From NCBI RefSeq assembly GCF_009017275.1, contig NZ_WBZC01000026.1:23670-87669 (forward strand): 64,000 nucleotides of DNA, given 5' to 3'. The stretch is from Alkaliphilus pronyensis (GTDB taxonomy: Bacteria; Bacillota; Clostridia; Peptostreptococcales; Natronincolaceae). Below the pieces are notes generated by a model. The model did no database searches. It saw nothing but the letters and a program-made list of their open reading frames with translations, and was not told the origin of the DNA. This document shows, piece by piece, positions 36,127 to 41,948 of the stretch (its first letter is position 1; every line of letters begins with the position of its first letter). The translations under genes and the position numbers were made by a program.

Positions 36127-36825
36127 CTACTTCCTCCCATAGTTTTCAGGGATTAGTTTGTAATAATAAACTTTACCCATATTTCCATTATCATTTATAT
36201 AGTTCTTCCACCCAAATTTCTCATAGAATTTTATCGCTCTAATATTTGTTTCTGGTGTCTCTAAGATAATACTTCTATAATTTCTTTCTTTTGCAGCCAT
36301 TTCATAACCTGCCAACAATTGTTTGCCAATACCTAAATGTGAGTATTCTTCCAATACAGCAATTCCTGTTAACCTTAAAATTGGACCTGGGGGTTGATAT
36401 TGTGTTTTCAAACTTTTTGTAACATTATCATGTTTGGTAATTATATTCTTGATTTTTGCAGGAATTTTTTTAAAAGCTGATTTATACTTGTAGATAAATT
36501 CCTCACCAAACAATAAATATGGCTTTCTAAAGAAACTCAATGCTATTTTTTTCATTATATATTTGTTCATTTTATCTTTGTATCCTTCTAGTCCACCATA
36601 TACCAACCCTAGCATTTTCCCATTACTATTCTTTGCAGAAACAGTAACGGCATCTTCATTTTTAAGTAAATAGTTAAACCTCTCTGCAAGGTAGATCTTT
36701 GAAAACTCACTTTCTGAAAATAAATTTTCAACGTGAATTTGAATGAAAGAGTTAACATCTTCTTTAGTGAAGCTAGATATAATGATGTTTTGTATATTTA
36801 ATGCTTTTCTTTGTTTATTATCCAC
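36127..36825 (-). CDS. GNAT family N-acetyltransferase
   Basis: I chose the GTG at 36825 because GAGGAG lies 9 nt before it and this avoids overlap with the aminotransferase gene. The protein has 232 residues. The C-terminal half has the GNAT acetyl-CoA motif A (AVLEEYSHLGIGKQLLAGYEM) and motif B (NYRSIILETPETNIRAIKFYEKFGWK). The N-terminal part is a longer helical extension. It acetylates an amine with acetyl-CoA. Position next to a class IV aminotransferase suggests it acts on the amine made there, as a substituent of the polysaccharide. Inferred, not shown. Confidence 0.75.
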   Translation of the reverse strand: MDNKQRKALNIQNIIISSFTKEDVNSFIQIHVENLFSESEFSKIYLAERFNYLLKNEDAVTVSAKNSNGKMLGLVYGGLEGYKDKMNKYIMKKIALSFFRKPYLLFGEEFIYKYKSAFKKIPAKIKNIITKHDNVTKSLKTQYQPPGPILRLTGIAVLEEYSHLGIGKQLLAGYEMAAKERNYRSIILETPETNIRAIKFYEKFGWKNYINDNGNMGKVYYYKLIPENYGRK

Positions 36826-36860
36826 TAGCAAAATCTCCTCATTAAATATGATTGAAAGAA

Positions 36861-37781
36861 CTATACATATATTGGAGTTAACCAACTCAAATAATTATCC
36901 CTTTTACCAGCCACTATTTCGATATAAGTTTGATGAACTCTCTTGGTTATATTGTCTTGATTACCATTTGAAACCTGAATTCCATCCACATTTACTACAG
37001 GTGTAATTTCCATTGCTGAACCGCATAAAAAGACTTCATCACATATATATAATTCCGTTCTGTCAATTTCTCTTTCATCAACCTCAACATTCAACTCATT
37101 CTTGGCTAATTGAATAATTGCATCTCTAGTTATACTTTCTAGTATTGAAGCTGTAACCGGTGGAGTTATAAGTTTACCATCTCTTACTATGAACAAACAT
37201 GATCCAGGACCTTCTGAAACCTTTCCTTGATTATTTAGGAAAATAGCTGAATCATATCCGTTTTCTATTGCTTCCATTTGAGCCATACGGCTATTAATGT
37301 AATTTGCACCTACTTTAACTTTTGGTGAAAGATTCTTATCGCTAATTCTCTCCCAAGAGCTAATACAACACTTTATTCCTCTGTTATTGTTAAAATCATT
37401 TCTTGATTTAGCTATAGGAGCAATAAACATATTAATAGGACCTTTAGCCATCCATGATCCAAAACCATCAATAAATACAGTTTGCCGAACGGCAATATCT
37501 TCCCTATAATTATTAGCTGTCACCACATCAATAAATCCTTTTTTCAACTCTTCAACAGTATATTTATCTTCCATACGAAACATTTTCATCGAATTTTTTA
37601 AACGTTTGAAATGCTCGTTTAACTTAAATGCATAAAGCTGTTTATCTTCTCCATTCCAATAACATCTAATACCTTCAAATACGTTAGCACCAAATTGTGA
37701 TGTTGGTGCCAGAACATTTATTGTTGCTTCGCTTAGTGGGACAATATTACCATTTAACCAAATTAAACGATTATTATTCAT
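36861..37781 (-). CDS. Class IV aminotransferase, branched-chain type (IlvE-like)
   Basis: The 306-residue protein is a class IV (fold type IV) PLP enzyme. The active-site lysine is K156 in KVGANYINSRM, matching the K-x-G-G-N-Y of IlvE. The GKVSEGPGSCLFIV motif and the phosphate-binding TASILESITRDAI follow. IlvE-like enzymes transfer amino groups between branched-chain or related 2-oxo acids and glutamate. A branched-chain enzyme is out of place in a polysaccharide operon. It is flanked by a sugar transferase, an aldolase-like gene and a GNAT gene. It may build an amino-acid-type substituent. Confidence 0.85.
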   Translation of the reverse strand: MNNNRLIWLNGNIVPLSEATINVLAPTSQFGANVFEGIRCYWNGEDKQLYAFKLNEHFKRLKNSMKMFRMEDKYTVEELKKGFIDVVTANNYREDIAVRQTVFIDGFGSWMAKGPINMFIAPIAKSRNDFNNNRGIKCCISSWERISDKNLSPKVKVGANYINSRMAQMEAIENGYDSAIFLNNQGKVSEGPGSCLFIVRDGKLITPPVTASILESITRDAIIQLAKNELNVEVDEREIDRTELYICDEVFLCGSAMEITPVVNVDGIQVSNGNQDNITKRVHQTYIEIVAGKRDNYLSWLTPIYV

Positions 37782-37794
37782 TATTAATTCTCCT

Positions 37795-38409
37795 TTAATC
37801 TACATTTTCACTTTTCTTATTCTGCTCCACATCATAACTACCTTCCATTTTTAGAACCTTAAAAATGGTCAATACAAAGATTTTTAAATCAAACCAAAAG
37901 CTCCTATTCTCGATATAAAGCAAATCATATTTAAACTTTTCATCCCAAGACAATTCATTTCTACCGTTTATCTGAGCGTATCCTGTCACACCAGGTTTAA
38001 CTTCAAATCTTCTTTTAGGTATGAGGGGATAATCTTCATATTTGTATGGGTGGTACGTTACTGGTGGTCTCGGTCCTACAAAACTCATATCTCCTCTTAA
38101 TATATTAAACAACTGTGGTAACTCATCTAAACTTGTGTTCCTTAATAATTTACCTACTTTTGTAACTCTACTGTCATTTGCAAATGAATCTAATCCGGTT
38201 CCCATCCTCTCAGCATTCACAACCATAGTTCTAAATTTAAGTATAGTGAAGTCTTTTCCATTCTTTCCTACTCGTTGCTGCTTAAAGAGAACCGGACCTG
38301 ATGAGTCTATCTTTATAACTAATGCTGTAATCAACATTATGGGAGCTACAAGAATTAGCATCACAACACTCAACAAAATATCGAAAGTTCGTTTAGATAC
38401 CTTATACAT
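37795..38409 (-). CDS. Undecaprenyl-phosphate sugar phosphotransferase (WcaJ/PglC type)
   Basis: From the ATG at 38409 (GGAG at spacing 8) the protein has 204 residues. One N-terminal membrane helix (RTFDILLSVVMLILVAPIML) is followed by the 'bacterial sugar transferase' domain: GPVLFKQQRVGKNGKDFTIL, KFRTM, LDELPQLFNIL and GPRPP. Length matches the short, single-helix PglC/WbaP-C-terminal type. It transfers a sugar 1-phosphate from UDP-sugar to undecaprenyl phosphate and so initiates the repeat unit. The aldolase gene precedes it with a 23-nt gap. Confidence 0.9.
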   Translation of the reverse strand: MYKVSKRTFDILLSVVMLILVAPIMLITALVIKIDSSGPVLFKQQRVGKNGKDFTILKFRTMVVNAERMGTGLDSFANDSRVTKVGKLLRNTSLDELPQLFNILRGDMSFVGPRPPVTYHPYKYEDYPLIPKRRFEVKPGVTGYAQINGRNELSWDEKFKYDLLYIENRSFWFDLKIFVLTIFKVLKMEGSYDVEQNKKSENVD

Positions 38410-38432
38410 TGTTAAATCTCCTTCTTCTTTTA

Positions 38433-39266
38433 TCATTTCTGTGTTTTTTCAATATTGCATTTTATTTCAGCAACTTTCTCATTAACAGCAATTCTATTCT
38501 TTATAAAAAACTCTCCACTCTTCTTAAGAAGTTCTTTTTCATATTCTCTAATTTCTTTAACTCCATTTAGAAAAAGCTCTCTCATGTCATATATTTCTCT
38601 TGTCTGCTTAACATTACAAAAACTTCTTGAAAGAATAACCATACTAGAACCTAATCTATAATGTTCTGTGATTATCTTTTCAGCTGGTAAATTTCCTTTT
38701 CCTAACTGTGCAATTCCACCAAAACCATATGGTATGCCTGCAGCTTTAATCTTATTGCATAACTTCTCCACTGTACCGTCAGCCAAAAGTTCAAACATAA
38801 ATTTCATATTATAGCCAAGGTGAAGATCATTGAGTCCTATATGAATATAGTCAATTCCATCAACACTCAAAATATCATTAATATTTTCAACAGCTTCAGG
38901 AGTCTCTAATAAAAGCATAGTTTTGGATCTCTTATCAACATATCTAACAAAAGTGTCTACTTCTTCTTTTGACTTAAAAAATGGAAGCATGACAATGTCT
39001 GCTCCATCATCAATAACTTTATTAATTTCATTTTTAGACCCTTCATAGATAGGATTTACTCTTACAAGTAGCTTTGAATTCTTAAGTACACTCTTAACAC
39101 TCTTTACATCTTCAATATTGTGTCTTGATATTACCGTGTCCAAATGCCCTTGACGTTCTTCTTTCCCGTTAATCTCAAGGTCAATAAATATCCAGTCAAC
39201 ACCGCTACTTTCAGCTATTCCTGCAATTGTTGGATTATTCGTTATGTACATCAAATACAAAGCCAT
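38433..39266 (-). CDS. HpcH/HpaI family aldolase-like protein
   Basis: The 277-residue protein has the TIM-barrel signature of this family. R69 is in LVRVNP, E121 in LLLETPEAV and D147 in IGLNDLHL; E and D are 26 residues apart, as in HpaI, where they bind the metal. The motif E-H-A-P that carries the HpaI catalytic histidine is replaced by EINGKEERQGHLD. Family members cleave or form 4-hydroxy-2-oxo acids or split citryl/malyl-type substrates. It is the first gene after the 322-nt upstream spacer. With the aminotransferase and GNAT genes it may make an unusual polysaccharide substituent. Confidence 0.8.
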   Translation of the reverse strand: MALYLMYITNNPTIAGIAESSGVDWIFIDLEINGKEERQGHLDTVISRHNIEDVKSVKSVLKNSKLLVRVNPIYEGSKNEINKVIDDGADIVMLPFFKSKEEVDTFVRYVDKRSKTMLLLETPEAVENINDILSVDGIDYIHIGLNDLHLGYNMKFMFELLADGTVEKLCNKIKAAGIPYGFGGIAQLGKGNLPAEKIITEHYRLGSSMVILSRSFCNVKQTREIYDMRELFLNGVKEIREYEKELLKKSGEFFIKNRIAVNEKVAEIKCNIEKTQK

Positions 39267-39588
39267 AGTCCAGTCATCCTTCCTTATCTAAAGTCTATGT
39301 ATTGTATAGAGGTGCTTGTTTTTGCATCTTAATTTTCTTCTCTATATGTTGAGTTTCGTACTTGATTTCATACTATATCTTGCACAATCTCGCCATTTGG
39401 TTGAATATATAGACGTGTAATGTTTCTGTAACATTAGTACATTTCACAGTTATGCCAAACCCCTTGATATTACTTGTTTGCAGCCTCTTTATCCTTTCAC
39501 CATACTCACGTCGTTATAATTAACGATAGATGAACCATTGTTGAACCATTGTTAAACAGCCGTTAAACTATCGTTCTCCATTCTTTCA
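39267..39588. other. Spacer upstream of the aldolase gene with 11-bp repeats
   Basis: The 322-nt gap lies between the prepilin gene and the aldolase gene. Positions 39530-39573 hold four 11-bp tandem units (see the repeat entry). No ORF is credible. I could not pick a strong promoter for the aldolase gene; a weak TATAGT-like element lies near 39370. Confidence 0.5.
39530..39573 (+). repeat. 11-bp tandem repeat array 1
   Basis: Four tandem units: ATGAACCATTG, TTGAACCATTG, TTAAACAGCCG and TTAAACTATCG. The consensus is TTRAACYATYG. The same period and consensus recur in three further arrays up to 41348. Confidence 0.75.
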
Positions 39589-39948
39589 TCACAGCCAAGG
39601 TACTTCCTCCCCCCGCCCTTCGTCTCCCTCACCTTCACTCTCACTACCATGCGCACTACATTTTACTTTTCCACCCTCATAGCTAGTGACACCACCAGTT
39701 GGACATATCTGATTAAAATTATCTATAAGAAATTGATTAAAAATACTATCCTCATGATCAATATCATTTTCAACCAGAAACGCTGAGTACATTCTTTCTA
39801 CTGTTTTCCTATTAGCGGCACATACACTTTCTTCAGCCTTGCTTCTGAATCCCCCTAATCTTGGAACAGCTATTGCTGCAATGATTCCTAATATTGCTAT
39901 CACAACAATTAACTCTATTAAAGTAAACCCATCAGATTTTTTATTCAT
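39589..39948 (-). CDS. Prepilin-type N-terminal domain protein (orphan pilin-like)
   Basis: The ATG at 39948 (GGTGATCAC upstream) gives 119 residues. The longer ORF from 39996 would translate into repeat DNA. The protein starts MNKKSDGFTLIELIVVIAIL, a textbook class III prepilin signal with G before FTLIE and Glu at +5. The hydrophobic helix continues to about residue 35. Two or more cysteines lie in the body, and the C-terminus is acidic and Gly/Glu-rich (GSESEGEGDEGRGEE). No prepilin peptidase, ATPase or assembly gene is in the window. The helix should anchor it until assembly by machinery elsewhere. Confidence 0.85.
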   Translation of the reverse strand: MNKKSDGFTLIELIVVIAILGIIAAIAVPRLGGFRSKAEESVCAANRKTVERMYSAFLVENDIDHEDSIFNQFLIDNFNQICPTGGVTSYEGGKVKCSAHGSESEGEGDEGRGEEVPWL

Positions 39949-39994
39949 TGTGATCACCTTTAGTGGGCGGTTGGTAAGTTGGATAGTAGAAAGC

Positions 39995-40060
39995 ACGAGC
40001 CATCGTTAAGCAATTGTTAAACCATCGTTGAACTACTGCTATGCCATCATTCAACTATTT
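39995..40060 (+). repeat. 11-bp tandem repeat array 2
   Basis: Six consecutive 11-bp units: ACGAGCCATCG, TTAAGCAATTG, TTAAACCATCG, TTGAACTACTG, CTATGCCATCA and TTCAACTATTT. The centre units match the consensus best. Confidence 0.7.
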
Positions 40061-40086
40061 TTTATCCTTTCACCATATTCACGGGT

Positions 40087-40130
40087 ATAAACCATTGTTG
40101 AACTATAGTTAAGTCATTGTTTATCCATTG
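40087..40130 (+). repeat. 11-bp tandem repeat array 3
   Basis: Four units: ATAAACCATTG, TTGAACTATAG, TTAAGTCATTG and TTTATCCATTG. The array ends 3 nt before the stop codon of the truncated RhuM gene. Confidence 0.7.
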
Positions 40131-40133
40131 TTA

Positions 40134-40525
40134 TCACCCAGACAAAACCTTTACAATTTGATTTGCCCATTTGCGAAATTGTACAGCTCGTTCGTTATTT
40201 ACTTTAAACCCAACAGAAATAATGACTTGTAAATTGTAATGCTTTACTTCTCTATTTACCTGGCGTGAACCTTCAGTTTGAACTATTCGGAATTTCCTAA
40301 TAGTTGCTTCCTCTTGAAGTTCGTGATAAGAAAAAATTTTTTGATATGTTCGTTGATTGTCGGAACTTCTACATCGTATAAAGCTGCTAACATCTTCTGT
40401 GTTAGCCAAATGTTCTCATCTTCATATCTCATCTCAAAGCTTTGAGAATCATCACCTGTTGCTGCAATATATGTCAGGTACTCTGCTGTGCTCGAACGAA
40501 TTGCTATATCGTTTTTCTTTTTCAC
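40134..40525 (-). pseudogene. RhuM-like gene, frameshifted and truncated
   Basis: GTG at 40525 (GGGAG upstream) starts a frame that matches the RhuM N-terminus (SFEMRYEDENIWLTQKMLAA, then VPTINEHIKK). The frame breaks in an A6T6 run at 40331-40342. In the next frame the sequence continues as KIFSYHELQEEATIRKFRIV... to RKWANQIVK, then stops at 40134-40136. RhuM proteins are about 330 residues; here only about 130 are encoded. One missing base would fix the shift, so that lesion alone could be a sequencing error, but the early stop is a second lesion. RhuM genes occur in islands and beside restriction genes. Confidence 0.85.
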
Positions 40526-40560
40526 AAGAGCACTCCCTTCACCAATTAGATTGTACTATG

Positions 40561-40872
40561 TTATATGGAATTCCTTTTATAAATCGACTTCCCTACGCTA
40601 TCAATATGTGTCTTTAAATCTTTATTTGATATGTCTTTATAATCTACTACATCAAAAAAATATGGTAATGGATATTCTTCATTTAAGTCGTCACTTATTT
40701 TTCTAAGTATCTTTCTATCTATATTTTCCCCTACTATGGCTAGGTCAACATCTGAACCTTTTTTATAGTTTCTCATGGCTCTACTGCCAAATAGAATTAC
40801 TTCATCTATTTCTTTATACTTGCTAACAGCTTCTAAAATAAGCTTTAAATCTCTATCAAGTAATCCATACAT
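40561..40872 (-). CDS. MNT-type nucleotidyltransferase antitoxin (pair 2)
   Basis: The 103-residue protein has GS-x10-D-x-D (GSRAMRNYKKGSDVD), the catalytic motif of MntA-type antitoxins. It shares clear similarity with the MNT protein at 14465-14773 (for example at LPYYFD/LPYFFD and KTHIDSVGKSIYKR/KEHIDKHGSILYKR). The ATG follows AAGGAG. It lies 2 nt after the HEPN gene of the pair. It should counter the HEPN toxin by adding AMP to its motif tyrosine. Confidence 0.87.
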   Translation of the reverse strand: MYGLLDRDLKLILEAVSKYKEIDEVILFGSRAMRNYKKGSDVDLAIVGENIDRKILRKISDDLNEEYPLPYFFDVVDYKDISNKDLKTHIDSVGKSIYKRNSI

Positions 40873-40874
40873 TT

Positions 40875-41276
40875 CTATATCTCCTTAAGTAACTTATCAT
40901 AAAGCTTTTTAAGCTCTGGAAAATATACTTTTGTAATATCATCAACCATTTTTTTCGCCAATTTTTCATCATATGTATGAACTGTTAAGTTTCTATCTGA
41001 AAGGGCATCAATCCAAACATGTCCATCATCAACTAGACCAATTTGAAACGCTTGCTTGATGGTTTCCCTTGGGCTTTTTACACTAAGTTCTTGGGCTTCA
41101 AGATAATCCTTCATCAACTTCCAAGAAAGTTCAAAACATATTTCAAAGAACTGTATTATGCCTGCTCTTTCCAGTTCTGTTTCTATTGGTTCATTAATAT
41201 ATTGATTTAATAGATTATAAGATTTTTCAAAATTAGTAAACCTTTGTTTCCATCTAGCATCTTTCAATTGATCCAT
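40875..41276 (-). CDS. HEPN protein, HI0074 family toxin (pair 2)
   Basis: The 133-residue helical protein matches the HEPN partner at 14770-15168 in length, layout and phrases (RWKQRFTNFEKSYN, FELSWKLMKDYLE, SPRETIKQAF). Its motif R-N-L-T-V-H-T-Y fits R-x4-H-x-Y. This is the RNase plus AMP-acceptor motif of HepT-type toxins. AAAGGAGTC precedes the ATG. The fourth 11-bp repeat array lies just upstream. Confidence 0.87.
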   Translation of the reverse strand: MDQLKDARWKQRFTNFEKSYNLLNQYINEPIETELERAGIIQFFEICFELSWKLMKDYLEAQELSVKSPRETIKQAFQIGLVDDGHVWIDALSDRNLTVHTYDEKLAKKMVDDITKVYFPELKKLYDKLLKEI

Positions 41277-41293
41277 TTGAAGACTCCTTTCCT

Positions 41294-41348
41294 TTGAATC
41301 ATAGTTTAACCATCGTTTAACTATCGTTTAGCTATTTCTAACTGCTAT
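41294..41348 (+). repeat. 11-bp tandem repeat array 4
   Basis: Units TTGAATCATAG, TTTAACCATCG, TTTAACTATCG, TTTAGCTATTT and CTAACTGCTAT. It lies between the HEPN gene and the winged-helix gene, overlapping the latter's stop by 4 nt. Confidence 0.7.
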
Positions 41349-41857
41349 AGCATATCAAATAAGATAAATACTTTGTTATCTGAGGATGAATATTTTTTAG
41401 ACTCATTATTGTTTAAAACTACGATTGGTATATTAGACTCTAATTTCTTATTATTATCTGCTATAGTTATTTTACCTTTTGGTGCAAGCTCTGATATTGA
41501 TGTTTTAACTAATTGGCTTATATCATCTTCACCTAAAATAATATATATTTTGTCGTTTTCCTCCAATAGCTTAGTGATTTGTGCTTTTATTTTTTCCTTT
41601 GTTTCATTTATATAGCTATAGTGATGCTTTATGTATTTATAGGTTTTGCTTATTTTTTCTGCCATTCCCTTTGGAGTTAGCATATAGGCCACTCTATTGG
41701 CTGGTATACTCTCCACCTTTATTAGACCTTCCTTAATCATTTTCTTTAGAAGTAGATTAACGCTCCCCAGTGAAAGCCCAGTTTTTTCAGCAATCTGTCT
41801 TTGGGATATGTTTTCATTTTCTTTTATTACCTCAAGCAATGTATATTCTTTATCCAT
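41345..41857 (-). CDS. Winged-helix transcriptional regulator
   Basis: The 170-residue protein has an N-terminal winged helix (residues 4-65). The recognition region ISQRQIAEKTGLSLGSVNLL is followed by KKMIKEGLIKVE and an AYMLTPKGM wing. A coiled-coil-like stretch (75-105) and a small alpha/beta domain (105-170) follow. The N-terminal part looks like MarR-like or EPS-linked clostridial regulators. A 29-bp near-perfect palindrome stands 21 nt before the start, so it probably autoregulates. It may also control the polysaccharide genes on either side. Confidence 0.8.
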   Translation of the reverse strand: MDKEYTLLEVIKENENISQRQIAEKTGLSLGSVNLLLKKMIKEGLIKVESIPANRVAYMLTPKGMAEKISKTYKYIKHHYSYINETKEKIKAQITKLLEENDKIYIILGEDDISQLVKTSISELAPKGKITIADNNKKLESNIPIVVLNNNESKKYSSSDNKVFILFDML

Positions 41858-41877
41858 ATCTGCACCTTATTTCGTTA

Positions 41878-41906
41878 TTAGAGCGTTCATTTAATGAACG
41901 CTCTAA
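41878..41906. promoter_or_regulatory. 29-bp palindrome, probable operator of the winged-helix regulator
   Basis: TTAGAGCGTTCATT (41878-41891) and its perfect reverse complement AATGAACGCTCTAA (41893-41906) flank a single central base. It lies between the ligase-like gene and the regulator start. There is no T-run after it, so a terminator is less likely than a binding site. Confidence 0.7.
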
Positions 41907-41948
41907 TATAATTATATATTTGATTTTTTAAAAGGTCAATGATTTATA

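Noticed and set aside
36126..36140. ATG at 36140 as start of the GT4 gene
   Set aside because: It would overlap the previous gene and lacks a proper RBS, while the ATG at 36125 has GGGAGG at the right distance.
39530..41348. CRISPR array
   Set aside because: The 11-bp units are directly adjacent with no unique spacers and no palindromic repeat of 24-37 nt; no cas genes are nearby.
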